Shown here: piece after piece, positions 1-12,639 of the stretch
How the letters are laid out: each line of letters begins with the position of its first letter
How positions within the stretch are numbered: position 1 is the first letter of the stretch
Assembly: GCA_027382625.1 (NCBI GenBank)
Contig: JAJKFJ010021608.1
Span: 160,445 to 224,444, forward strand
Source: Tetmemena sp. SeJ-2015
Lineage: Eukaryota > Ciliophora > Spirotrichea > Sporadotrichida > Oxytrichidae
Direction: 5' to 3'
Length of the DNA: 64,000 nt
Notes under the pieces: generated by a model
What the model saw: the letters and a program-made list of their open reading frames with translations, nothing else
The model's database searches: none
Told to the model about the DNA's origin: nothing
Program-made: the position numbers and the translations under genes

Positions 1-3000
1 TAAATTGCTTGATTTGTAAAATAAACAGTCAAATAAGCCATTAATAAGACAATCATCACTAATCCTATTATTCTAAGAGTGAATTTGATTCCTTAAACTG
101 AGGAGGATCCTTTCATTTTCGGAACTTATCTTTATTTAAATATCATAACTTAAAATATTTTAAATAAAAACTGCGGTTTTAATTTAACTTTAATTTTAAT
201 TTAAATTCTCAATTAAATTTGATTTATTTGCTTTAAATTTATTGAATGATAAATAAAGAATTAATATTTTTGGATATCAAAAGATAGATTATGATTAAAG
301 TAGCTAGAGTTTATTTAATGCAAACTTCTTATAATGACTTTATTATAGGTAAGAATGTATTTATGAATTAATCTTCTGCTTTAGTTTTATAACAAATCTA
401 ACCATTAAAATAATTCTTGAAAAAGCTGTTTATAAATTAATAAATTATTATCAAAGTGAATTCATTTTAAAATGATATTAAAAAGTGGAAAATGATTATA
501 ATTCAATAATGGATTTCTTAACATAAACATATTTCAACATATAAAGATGCTAAATTCAGTTTTAAGGAAGATATTAAGAAATATACCTCTCTTAAATTGC
601 TTAATTAGAGCATGTTTTACATTCAAAATTTGAGTTTCTATAATATCCTTCTTGGCAATCCGCACACAAGTTACCTTAATATCCTTCATTACATGATCCC
701 AAACCATTGTAATCAGGCTCTAAATAACCAAGACAAGACAATTCTTAATAACATTTCATGAATATAACTGACATATTATTTTATCTCCAATATCCTGGGA
801 TCGGGCCAATATTAGCTCCTCCTTTACAAATCGCATTCATTGGGCATTTTATGCAAGAGCCTGAAGTTTCCATTAAAATTAGAGAGTAAGTACCCTCTTC
901 ACACATTAAACACTTTCCTGCAGGAGTAAGTTATTCACCTCGCAAGCATTTCCTAAGTTCGATTATAATATTCTGATTTAGGTCTGTAGTATTCAGTTCT
1001 TTCATTAAGCCTATGCTTGTCTCAGTACTAAGATCTATAAGATCAGAAGTGATATAAATACTGTGATTGTACCCAGGAGTAGAATAAAAATACAGATTTT
1101 CAATTACTGTCACTCCATTAGTTAAGGTGAAAGAGCCCTATCCCTAGATTACAGGATAGAATTGAAGTGCTTTTGTGGAGTTATTTTAGAAGGAATCATT
1201 TACAAGGACTCTTATAACTGCATCATTTAAGTTAGGAATGATTTATCCGTAAACATCAGAAATAGCGAGGTAGATTTTTTCTATTTTTTATCCACTTTGG
1301 AAATTACTCAATATTTTGTAACTTTAATTTAATCAAAAATTAATAAAGAAGAGCCGATAGACTCTACTGTTGAATTAGCCCCAAACAGAGTTTATATGCG
1401 GGCGAAATTTCAATAATATGACTCTTGAACGTTTAAGCATAAATATTTTTAGACTAATAATTTTTAAAATTATGATAATAAATTACACTGCTCACTTAAC
1501 CCCAAATATTTTTGAGCTTACTGAGAGATAAAAAACAACTTAAAATAATATTTTAAGGGGAGAGAATAGCTTTGAAATATTAATTAAATTACTTTACTAG
1601 GTTATTCTCGATTTTAGATAATTTGAAAGTGTCGTAGCATATTATAATGCTATGATAAAGCCTTCTTTATTTTTTAATTCCATTTACATATACTAAAATG
1701 TTTCACATTTAATTTAAATTCTGAATACCTTATAAATTTCTGCGAGAATCAGCTTATTTCTTTTGTATTTGATTAAGGTAAACAGATTCATCAACAATTT
1801 TCAATAGCTAAATTTTGGGAGTATTCTTTTTATTACTTTTAAATGGAAAAATTACAAATAATTTCAATTTTAAATAGGATTTAAAAATAAAAATAATTAT
1901 AATAAGTCTTTAATTTAAAGCATAAATGTTGCTTAAATTTTTGAATTGAATTATTATTTTATTTCAGATTAAGAAGCCTGCTTATTGAGTTTACATGAAC
2001 TATGCTCATTAATATATTATATTTTATAAATCTCTTTATTTAAGTTTAATAATCTTTATATTTCTGGAAGATTATAATATTATTATATTTATTATAAACA
2101 ATTTGTAAAGACTTAATTTACAGAATCAATCTAAAGAAAATTGATTTTAGTTTTTAATAAATCAATTTAGGATAATGAGAAATACACCTCCAAAATTTAT
2201 TTGAAATTATTAAAATTTAAAAAAAAATCTATGTTAGGAAGAGAAATCGTTTCCTTTTAAGCTCATATTTTTTAATGGAAGCGGAAGGTTTGAACTATCT
2301 TTTGTAAAAAATCACAACATAAAAAGAAGATAGAAATAAAATATTTTCTATATTTATAATTTATTAAAACCTATTGTAATAATAGCTTTAAAATTAGCCA
2401 ATTCCTCAGTAATTAAAGATTTAAAAAAAGCAATGATCTCTATTTATTACATAGTTTATTTAAGCATTGATGACTAGCATTGAAGCTTAGATTATTTTTA
2501 AACTTAAATAAAATAAAATCATTATTAATCGGCGGAATAAATTCAAATAAATGATCCTTAAATAAAATTATTTTTCTAATCCACAAAATTTAAATGATAA
2601 ATTTAACTCGCAATATTATCACCATACTATGTAGCGAAGTTACTATCAAATAGCTTATTATAATCTTCAGATTGAAAGACTTTATGTGATTGTGAGATTC
2701 CATTCGTAATGTTGAAAAGAACTTCTTGAGCCTCCCAATAAATAGCTCCTCCACTTATCTGAGCAGAATTATTGATGAATCTACTTTAATCATCAATAAA
2801 TAACTTCGTGTTATTTGACAAGCCACTACTTGTAAAATATACAGCTCCTCCTTAGCCATAAAGTGTTTAGTCACTTAAAGCGCTGTTATTTGTAAACACT
2901 GATGCTACTATGGATGTATTTTAAGAGTTCTCTATAAAAATAGCCCCGCCTTAAGTAGCACTGCAATTTTTAAACTTATTTGATATCAATTAATTGGTCT

Positions 3001-6000
3001 TGAGTTTCAAGTTACTATTCAGACCTTATTCCTTCTAAATGATTTAATTTTCAGTCTCTTTGATATAAAGAGCTCCACCTTGGTAACCTAAAAAATTTGA
3101 GATTGAAGAATTAGTCAATATAAATTCTAAGCAGTCGATACACTATATCGCTCCTCCATTTAATTTAATTGAATAACTTTGATTTTACTTCTCCATAGTG
3201 AGATTTTTCAATTCTTCTTGTAGGTTCTATAAACTGATCTATTGAATTCCCAAGGAAGACTTGAAATTGCTATCTCTAATTTAAACTTTAGTAGCTGATC
3301 TCTGAATAAAAATATCGTCTCCCTCAGCTAAAGCCAAGTTATTTTTGAATGTACAATTCTTTATATTAGCTGTTCTATAATCTTTTCCAATAATTGCGCC
3401 TCCTTAGAGTCTAGCATAATTACCTTAGAACGTGGAATTGGCTAAAGAAAGACTGCTTTCACCAGTCAAAGAAATAGCACCTCCAGCTGAAGAATTCCCT
3501 CCAAAGAATTAGCAGTCAGAAATGGTATAGTTTCCTTAGAACTTAGATCCAATAAAACTACTAAATACATTTGAGAGTGAAATCACTTTATTGTCATTTT
3601 AGAATAAGCTACTGCTAATTGTAACATTAGACTGCACTGCATCAATAGCATTCAAGTCTTATAAGAAGTAATTATTTAAGAATCTAACTTAAGATAAAGT
3701 AACATTGCTATCTCTAAATACCAATAAGCTTTAATTTGCAGTATTGTTTCATATTAAAATACAAATCTATACTTAATAAATTTCATTTAAAATTTATTGA
3801 TTAAAGGAAATCCTACAAAACTGTTAAATTTTACATGAATTGAGATCCCATCTCTTAGTAGACTATAATTTCATTTCAGCAAAACAACTTGAATCAAAAC
3901 TTTTTTTAACCCCAAAAAGAAAAAATCCCAAGGGAGTAAAGGTAAAATTACTCATTAATTTTTTAAAAAAAATAAAAAGGTTTTTTTTTAAAATAATTAA
4001 AAATTTTAAAATTTTTTTTTTAGAAAAATATTTTTTAATTTAATTGTTTACAAAATCTGATTTTTAAAAGTTGATGTAACTCTTTGTATTGCTCCTTATA
4101 ATAAAAGCAATCCCCTCTAATAAACTTTTATCAAATATCAAAATTATTTTTTAAAAAATAAAATTGCTCTTAATATGATTCTTTCGACAAAAAAAAAATA
4201 AGGGTTTTTTTAAAAAGAGAAATTTAATTTCTTTCCAAAGAATTCATAGACTAGAATTCTAAAGCAAGTCAAAACCTTTTACAAAAATAAATAAGTGATT
4301 TCTCATTTTTTATGGAATCGTTATTAAAACCCTTTTTTTTAATTAAAATTTAAAAATACACTTGGGAATTTTTTTGCTGAGTATTGTAATAAATTAATTT
4401 TTAACCCAAAGAGATATTTTTTAATCTAAATATTTTTTAAAATTTTTGATTATTTTAACTTTTTATAAAATGTGGCATGGGGTTTTTTATAAATAATTTA
4501 TTTTAAATTTTATTTTTTCTTTTAAAAATTTGCCCAAAATAAATTTCCCAAAGATTGCAAAATTTTCCTTTCAAAATTTTCATTTTATGTTTTTTGGGAA
4601 ATTTTAAAAAATAGGCCCCATTACCCTTTTTTTCAAAATTTTTTTAATTTTAACCAAGGCCTTTCCCTTTTTAAAAACATTCATTACCCCTTTTAAAAAA
4701 ATTTATAATTAAAAATCTATAAAGACATAGTTATTAAAATAATCGCTTTTTATAAAACTGGGAATTCTTTTCCCCAGCTTGCTCTAGTTTTTAAAAAGGG
4801 GCATTTTTTTTCCCCATGTTTTCTGTAAAAAAATCCTTTTTTAAAAAATTTACCCCCCTTCTTTTTTAGCATAATTAATTTTAGGGAAAAAAGTAAATTT
4901 TTTTGCTTTGATTGTTGAGTTTTAATTAATTCCCCATAAAAAACTGTCCCTTTATTAGCAGAAATGTTTCTGATTGTACTATCCTGGACGTAAATTCCAA
5001 CATTTTAACCTAAAAAAACAGCTCCAAAATCTCCTATTATAGACTCTATAGTAGAACTCACAATATTCAACCTGTTATTTAATACAACTTTCAGGGGAAA
5101 AATTTAAAAAAAAATTTGAATTAAATTTTTTTTTCCTTAAAATACATGCTCTGAAGGGTCTTCTCTTGAGTATCGCATTATATTACGTTTTAAATTTAAG
5201 ACATTATTTATTTTAAATGTGGCACTTAACAGCTCTATTGTCAAGTTCAAAAACGTTAGCAAATACTATATTGAACTTAAGTAGCACTCAGACACCATTG
5301 AGAACGTGAAAGTCAAGATTCAAGACAAAGAAGGTACTCACTTGCTCAAAAATGACTCATCTGCGCTGGAAAGTTTTACTTAAAATGGAACAATTTGAGT
5401 ACTGAACACTTTTGGCAAAATTAATCCTCATTCTTAAAACAAGTGGTACATTTACTCAACCTACGATTACTACAACTTGAAGGAGCAACTCTACTACTTT
5501 AAAACAAATTCAAAATATGCAAATGTACGAGATCTTCATCTAAAAGTTGGACAAAAAGAATTTTAACAACTACTACATTCCTCCCGCCTCCGCGTTCCAT
5601 TAAATTTAAATAGCTTAATTTATATACCGAATTATTTATATATATCTCTCTCTTTCAGTGTTCATCTTGCTTTATCTTAGTTATGACAACCTTCTATTAA
5701 ACATTAAATTCTGAGGTATACTCTGCCCTTAATTTAAGTTGAAATTTCTTATCTAGGTTCCACTAACTACAACTTCCAACAAATTTTGAAAGAAGAAAAT
5801 GTTTCCTGACTATCTCGATCTGAAATTAACGACAACATTTGAAATTTCAGAATAGTATTAGTAAAACATCATATTTCCGTTCACATAGAGTAAAGCTCCT
5901 TTTAAAGCTGAGTTATATTCATACACATCATTATATAAACCAAAGAAGGCTAAGTCAGTTGCGTAGAGCACTCCTCCGTATTGTAATGCTGAATTGTTTT

Positions 6001-9000
6001 AGTACGAACTATAGACAGTCTACATAGCTATCCCAGATCCTAAAAAGGCATATACTGCTCCATTTTTAGCCTTGTTATTATTGATAATGCAATACCAGCA
6101 TTCAAAGTTTAATGAATTCATTTTGGTACTTCCTTAAAATATTGTGGCGAAGCCACCTGATTCAATAGCTGTATTATTGTTACAAATTTATTCGTTAATC
6201 TTATTATTTTTTCCTTCAAATTTAATTAAATCCTCACTAAGACTAAAAGCATATATGTTTATTTTATAATTTTAAATAAGTTTTAGGAGAGCTCTTTAAA
6301 AAGTTGAGTAAATAATTATAATAAATTGGTGAAGATAACTGATCTGATTTGATAGAGCTAATTAATGGGCCTTATTCATTCTTACTAAATATTAAAATAT
6401 TTGTATTTTTAAATGTTATCTTAATAAATTAATGTTTGAAGGGCTTTTAGATAATTTATCTGCCTCCAGATTTTCCTTTTAAATTATAGTATAAAATTTA
6501 ATTAAAATAGATAATTTTATAAAATTGAGAAGAAAAAAAAGAGTCTGGATCCGGAAGATGGTTAGAAAAACTCAAATATCGCTCGCTATCTTACAACTTG
6601 TCCAATGACATTCAAAATTTAAAATGAGTTCCTTCTTTAGTTTCCATCCTAACTCAATTTAAAACAGACCATGAAGAGTGAAATATTAATCAAGTCAAAT
6701 ATAAATTATTAAAACTTGAGATGTCACTAATTTTGATTACAACTCTCCTACTTTGGAGCTTAAAACATAAAATTCTTAAAATTTGAAAGGAATAATTTTT
6801 AAGAAAAATTTAGATAATTTAATTTTTAAGTGATAAATCATTTTTATATGATATTAATTTAATCCTTTACCCAAATATCAGCTATATAAAAATCAAAAAA
6901 TTTTTAAAACATTTTTATCTATATTGTAAAGCCAATTTACAGTGTTTATATTGAATTGTAGAAAAATATTATAAATATCATTTTTAATATAGCTAAATGA
7001 TTATTTTGTTACAGAATAGATAAAAATATTGTTGAAATTAAATCTATATGTGATTGGTACAAAATGATATGTATCATTTAGCACTTAATTTTAAAAATAC
7101 GGCCTTTGAGTTATATAGAGAAGAATTTAATAGATGATAAACAATTAATTTTTAAAAATAAATGAAAGTTTAGAAAAAAGAGGCAATAAATTATAATTAA
7201 ATCATTTTAATTAATATTTTCATTAATAAAGACAAAATTAAAGACTTTTCCAAATTTTAAAAGGACAAAAACTCCATCTTAAGTCTACACACTTCTTCAA
7301 ATACCCAATAAAATTAAACGTTTTTTGTTTCTAATTTTATTAGGTCGAAATAGAATAATTTTAGATCATAATTAAACACTGATGTAGAGATGCCGGCCCA
7401 ATTTTTTAATATTGGTAAGCTCAAGTTTTATTGTAAGAAGACATTTTTAAGTCTTCGCAGGACTTTAGAGAGATTTCTTTAATTATTGATTTTTAATGTA
7501 CCGGCTGCTATTTTTTCCTCCCTTTTCCGCGCCTGATCAGCATTGGACGATGGGTTTTTGCGGTGGCCTGTGGGAAAGCCGGTGGATTTCAGATCGACAT
7601 CAGCAGAGTTAGATTGTCAGACCACGTAGAGATCCTCCTCCATATCTATGAAGGGAGGAAGTGCGTCATCACTAACTAACTGACTGTGGGCTTTCGCGGT
7701 GACGTGGCACAACTGATCAACGAGTTACGCCTGTGAATTACTTTAAATCGATTAAGTATTATATGCCCGTTAGGGATAATATTAAATCGACCTGATTTAA
7801 TCCCTTTAAAATTAAATTATTATTAACAAAGAGGTGTCTTAAATTTCTAATAGCTCATTATTTCTCAGTTTTTTAATTTATCACCATAATTATTTTTGGG
7901 AATAAGAGTATGCAATATTATATCATAAACACTATGATTTATTAGTACTAATTTTATTTTTACAATTCACTATTTAAATCACATAAATCCCTTTAGGCAT
8001 AAGTATTAACGAATGTGTCCCAGTAATAGAGCACCATTTGTCCTATGACCGCTCCATGGTAGGCAGAGTTTCCTATAAAGGTGTTGTTTTCCAAATAATA
8101 ATCCCCAAATTATACTCCAAAAACACCTCCTATATACGCGCTGTTGTTTACAAAAGTGCAAGATTAAGTATATAATGCCCAAGATGCGCCTGTTTTATTA
8201 CTAAAAGTACCAATACTTACTACACTACCTAATCCTAAATATTTGCATTAGAAAAATAATGATATGAATATTTTTTTCATTCTGGAAACAGGAATACAGT
8301 CCCACATAATCAAGATCTCAATTTTTTTTGACATTATTTTTCATATGCAATTCACAGGTCTTTTAAAATAGCTCATATTTGGATTTTATTGAAAAATATA
8401 AAAAAAGATAAAAATTATCATAATTTAAATGAAAAATTTATGTAAATATTCAGCCATTAAACCTTCAAAGCAAGGTCAAGTCTATAATCTTGAAGGATTG
8501 AAAATATGAAAATTATTTAAATTTAAATTATTATCTTTTATTAATAAATAAGACATTTAATTTATAGCTCAAAGAATCCTCGATTAGATAGGCGCTAATT
8601 TATAATCGTTATATATTAGTTTTAAATATATATTTCTATTATATCTAGCAATTATTGAATAATTGAATTAGATTACCAATTAAAATAAAATAGATTGAAT
8701 CAGTATCTCATATTACTAAATAAAAAAATAAACCATTTTATACAGAGCATAAAAGTATAAACTTTTTAAATTTCTTAAAATTAAATATCCTTTTTGAAAC
8801 AAAAGAAAATTTCAGCAAGAGATTTTAGAAATGTATGAGACAAGCATTAATATACATAGAATGATAAAAAATTGAAAGTATAAAAGGGGAAAAAAATCAT
8901 TAATTTTTGAATTAATTCAATCAAACAACGTTCAGATTAAAGGACATATCAGTGAATTTAAGTGAGTTCATATTAAACTTTCAATGCTAATTTTCATAAT

Positions 9001-12000
9001 ATTTCTTGATTTGAATGATTAAGCAACATTAAATTAATCCAAAAGATACACAATTGCTAACTATAGTATTTTACATGTGAAAGTAGTATCCCCAGTATTT
9101 TTACTTTGAAAACAGGACCTGGCTTAAAAGGAAATTTATCTTTCTTCATTTGAGGGTTTATGATTAAATCTGAATCTGATGGGAAGCATTGAATATTGCT
9201 ATCTTAAACATCTATTGTATCTATTGTTTCTTCGAAATCAAATACACCTCCACCATAAGCAAAGACCTACTTTATTGTCAAATTATACCAAGCAGGATCA
9301 ATAAATCCATAAGATTGTAAAAAATAGGTGTCAGTCGTTTTTACTATAGCTCCAGATTTTTGTGTCGTGATATTGTAAAAGTAAGAGTTGTTTAAATGCA
9401 CTGTCTGAAGAAAGTAAGGTACATGATAGAAAAGAGCACCGTCATTTACAGAGCTGATATTTTAAAATTCACAGCTCTCAACATATGCAAATACTTAGCG
9501 CGAAATTGAGTACCAGCCCGTATAGCTATAACTGAATACCTTATTAGTTTTATTTAAATCATAAGGAGTTCTTAAAATTCCTCCATTTTTTAATGTTGAA
9601 TAAATTTCATAAAACTTTGACCTAGTGAAATGAATTTCCCCTTAGAGCTGAAGCACTTCAGATACCATACCTCCTTCAGTCACAATATTAGAAAAAACGC
9701 TGTTGCTTACATCCAGATATCTATTTCCATTGTCGATTTGGAAAAATCCAGAAGATAAATTATTGTAAGCTGGGTCTTTGGATATATATTAAAAGATGGA
9801 ATTTTTAACATTAACATTCTGGCAGTTTCGACATTAAAGAATCACTCCATTCTAGAAATTATAACAATTTCGAATTTATATATTATCAAAAAATGTCTCG
9901 AATGTCTTTACACCCTTTTGGGATATCATAAGTCCAAAAATCTAGATAGGGACACATTAAAAAGGGTTAAGCAAAAGAATTTCCGTCTTATCTGAATATC
10001 GGATTGTAGATTTTATTGAAAGCAGTTCCATTATTGAACTTTCCCTTCATCTATTCATATTAAGAGGCCTTATAATCAGAACACTAAAGGGAAATATTTG
10101 TAAAAAACGTATTAGTGAAGCCAGTTATGTTGAAAATTCCTGTATTGTTTTCAAAGAGCACAGCTGATTTCATTGGACTCATTAAACTAAAAGTCACATT
10201 TGAGACTGTAATGGTATTATTCACACCCACATTTATTAATGTAGATAAGTAGTCTTTTTTCAACACATTAAGGTTGCTGATTCCAATATTTTTAACATTG
10301 TTCCATATTTAAAATTTATCAGCCCAGTCTCAAAAAAGGAAGATATGTCTTATAATTAAATTTATTTACAAATTATCTCACTCATATAAAATTTAAAAAT
10401 GAAAATCTAAAGAGACATATAAAATAAAGTGATACAAAAATTTCCAATAAAATCGGTTTGAATTTTCTCTTTACTAAAGTTCATTGATAGTGATCATTTA
10501 ATTGATGAGTATAAATAAAGGATTTCTTGAAATTAAAAATGGGAAAAGAATCTTCATGAGTTTACCAATACATTATGAAATAAATTTTCTCAGAGGAGCA
10601 AAGTTCCACAGATCAAAATAAATTTTAACATTAAATCTATCTTATAATCGAATATCTGATATATTGAAAGTGATTTTATTATATTCAGATGACTTGAAAT
10701 AAAGAAGGTACTGCACTTGGGTACTCGCAGCAATATCAATCGACAAATTTCTGAGTGTGAAGTTTCCCTGCTGTTCTATAAAATTGTAGAGCACCCCCAA
10801 GTTCTAGCAAGATTTAGCTTTTGAAATGATAGGGCTAGAAATAGTGATATTATTGCAGAGATGAGCATGCTAGTATCGCACTATCATAAGAAGAGATGTT
10901 ATAATATTTTGAGGAAATGTCTGTCAAATTGGAGGTGGTTAAATTATAAACTCCTGATTAAGCTGAGAGTCTATTATTGATGAATGTATTATTTTAGCTA
11001 AATACATAAGAGTTTGAAATCCTGAGAATTGAACTGCCGAGATAAAGACTAGCCAAGTTAGCTTAAAAGCAATCTTAATTCTAATCATCGTTTGAGTAAG
11101 ATTAAAGGATTTAAAATGTGCAATTTTGTATTGAAATATTTGCAATTCTATCTTTTCCTTGCACTATAAATATATTCCCATAACTGCTAGCCTGGGGCTT
11201 ATTCAAAAAAACATCCATCGCTGAAAAATTTAATAGTTTTGCATTTTTTACGAAGATAAGCTCAGAAAATAATGTGTTTGAGGATTGGTTTGATAGGGAA
11301 TAGCTCTATTATAGCTAAGCTTACCGGATGTATAAATTTGTGTAAATATAGAAATATTATATTGAAACATAAAATTCAAATAAAAGAACATAATAAACCT
11401 TACTAAATTGCCCCATATAAATGATCTTATATTTTAAATAATAATTTTTAACATAACTCAGTAATAGAGAAAAAAGTCAAACTTATTTACTTTAAGAATT
11501 TAAGTTTTAAATAAATAAGTGCCTTGAGTATCATTTCTTTGACTAAATAATTTTTTATTTTACTTTTAAAAAATATTTTAGATGCGACAGGAATTTGTAA
11601 ATAAATCGAGAGATGCTAAAAAGGAAATTTTAGGGTAAAAAATATTATTATGGCTTAAAATACCAAAATAGCAAAGATAAAAAATCTCAAATGTGGTCTT
11701 ATATTATTTTCATCTGTTTTAATATTAAAAAATCATATAAATAACTAACTTAATTTTACTTTAAAAAAATAGAAAACATATAAAGCAAGTTTGACCCAAA
11801 AATTATAGAATGCTCTTTAATCATTCTGAGAAAAAAAATAGTAATTCTAAATTTTATTCTTATAATAAAAATAATTTGAGATTACATTTTATACTTAAAT
11901 TTATTTGGAATAGGTTAATAATCCCTCTATATTATCAATGTAAATAGCTGCTGAATCTATAATAGATATTGTGGAGTTTAAGAGGAATCCATTTGAAATA

Positions 12001-12617
12001 TTTATAAAACTTTGAGAAAACCCATCATAGCTAGATATTGTGTTTTGGACAAATAAGAATCCTCCTCTTTGAAAAGCCACTTGAGAGGTGACAATGACGT
12101 TTCTTGAAGTAAAATAACCAAAATCCTAAATGTAGAATGATCCACCTTGAAGAGCATTATTAGAAATAAATGTGCAATTATCTAAGGTTATGTTTGAGTT
12201 CTATAAATAACCAACTCCGCCATATTTACCTACATTTCCAATGAAAGTTACATTTTAGAATTAAGCAGTGGAATTCAATAACTTAAAAATACTTCCGTTC
12301 TAAGCTTAGCAATTTTGAAACTAGGAATCCTTAACGATTATTGAATTTGAATTCAATATTTCGAACATGCTAAGAGCTTAAATTGAGCTTTAAGTTTCTG
12401 ATATAGTGAAATTTGGTGTTTCTGATGGAGAAGATGACTGGCATTTAAAAGTGCTATTGATTATAGTCAAGGTGAAGCTAGTATCATTGGAAAACATAAG
12501 CTATTGGTTTATCATCGTTGAGAAGTAAGTTTCATTGAATACTTAATTTTCAATGTTCATCTAGATGGCCAAATAGATTTTTAGATAGAGAAGGAAGGTC
12601 AATTTTCGTAAACTCAT
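1..12617 (-). CDS. Large Pmp-like beta-helix repeat surface protein, germline-interrupted (about nine MDSs), 3' end off the left edge
   Basis: With TAA/TAG read as Gln this minus-strand gene starts at ATG 12617 with a signal-peptide-like leader (MSLRKLTFLLYLKIYLAI). It then runs through repeats of the form Asn-x-Ser/Thr-x-Phe...GGA-Ile/Val/Leu-Tyr/Phe typical of polymorphic-membrane-protein-type beta-helix repeats. Good examples are GGAIYW near 2745, GGAISL near 3480 and GGVLYA near 5970. A Cys-rich module with CPMNAICKGGA and PGYWR follows at 600-900, then a hydrophobic helix (IIGLVMIVLLMAYLTVYF) at the left edge. Coding pieces: 12617-11907, 11303-10603, 10305-~9066, ~8235-7997, 6253-5687, 5073-~4925, ~3748-2587, 1332-591, 154-1; roughly 1,890 codons in all. 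Single-base frame breaks near 10857 and 9915 are probably sequence errors. The family is widespread in ciliates and is likely exported or cell-surface; the exact role is unknown. Confidence 0.85.
155..596 (-). other. IES between Pmp-gene MDS 8 and MDS 9 (pointer TTTAAG)
   Basis: The minus-strand hexamer TTTAAG occurs at 596-591 and 154-149. Joining across one copy keeps the frame from the Cys-rich module (CSNQAIQ...) into the membrane helix. The insert is about 440 bp, AT-rich and has no coding signal. Other short pointers cannot be excluded here. Confidence 0.6.
1333..2593 (-). other. IES between Pmp-gene MDS 7 and MDS 8 (pointer TTAAATT)
   Basis: TTAAATT (minus strand) lies at 2593-2587 and 1332-1326. 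Excision joins ...YHLN to QSYKILSNFQSGQK in frame, removing in-frame TGA codons on both sides. The insert is ~1.26 kb, very AT-rich, with no ORF worth calling. Confidence 0.75.
3750..4924 (-). other. Probable IES between Pmp-gene MDS 6 and MDS 7, low-quality sequence
   Basis: Good Pmp coding stops near 4925 and resumes near 3748. Between them about 3,900-4,920 is dominated by stretched homopolymers (runs of A, T, C and G of 4-9), so neither pointer nor any hidden MDS can be read reliably. Confidence 0.45.
5074..5692 (-). other. IES between Pmp-gene MDS 5 and MDS 6 (pointer AGGTTG)
   Basis: AGGTTG (minus strand) is present at 5692-5687 and 5073-5068. Joining gives ...LMFNRRLNIVSSTIES in frame. 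The insert is unusual because it carries a plus-strand ubiquitin-like reading frame. Confidence 0.75.
5216..5590 (+). pseudogene. Ubiquitin-like ORF nested in an IES of the Pmp gene
   Basis: Plus-strand translation with TAA/TAG as Gln gives SDTIENVKVKIQDKEG, almost identical to the conserved centre of ubiquitin (helix 1 and the Lys27/Lys29 region), preceded by a beta-hairpin-like stretch. About 20 codons later the match to ubiquitin is lost and an in-frame TGA follows (~5386). A second part (YDYYNLKEQLYYF...) loosely recalls the DYNIQKESTLHL end of ubiquitin. No clear start codon, no hydrophobic-patch core and no Gly-Gly C terminus are visible. It could be a decayed polyubiquitin copy captured in germline-limited DNA, or an MDS of another gene interleaved here. 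Family assignment is fairly safe; function as a working ubiquitin is not. Confidence 0.6.
6254..8001 (-). other. IES between Pmp-gene MDS 4 and MDS 5 (pointer TATGC)
   Basis: TATGC (minus strand) occurs at 8001-7997 and 6253-6249. Excision joins DTFVNTYA to FSLSEDLIKFEG in frame. The ~1.75 kb insert is AT-rich except for a sharply GC-richer island at 7390-7740. Confidence 0.7.
7390..7740. other. GC-rich island inside an IES
   Basis: About 350 bp with balanced base composition set in ~75% AT sequence. It has no long frame in either code. The stretch GTGACGTGGCACAA at ~7701-7714 recurs at ~12747-12760. It may be a mobile-element fragment; nothing identifies it. Confidence 0.4.
8240..9064 (-). 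other. Probable IES between Pmp-gene MDS 3 and MDS 4
   Basis: Pmp coding fades near 9066 and resumes near 8235. The interval is AT-rich and non-coding. I could not settle on a pointer; GTGTA is one in-frame possibility but would move the junction into coding-looking sequence. Confidence 0.5.
10306..10608 (-). other. IES between Pmp-gene MDS 2 and MDS 3 (pointer TGGAAC)
   Basis: TGGAAC (minus strand) lies at 10608-10603 and 10305-10300. Joining gives IYFDLWNNVKNIGISNL in frame. Insert about 303 bp. Confidence 0.8.
11304..11913 (-). other. IES between Pmp-gene MDS 1 and MDS 2 (pointer CTATTCC)
   Basis: CTATTCC (minus strand) lies at 11913-11907 and 11303-11297. Joining gives GLLTYSLSNQSSNTLF in frame. 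Insert about 610 bp, AT-rich, non-coding. Confidence 0.8.
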
Positions 12618-12639
12618 GACTGTGATTCTTTGATTTAAT

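Noticed and set aside
10939..11145. Standard-code ORF on the minus strand (and similar short standard-code ORFs)
   Set aside because: It is a different frame of the Pmp gene MDS 2, which is open in the Gln-reassigned code.
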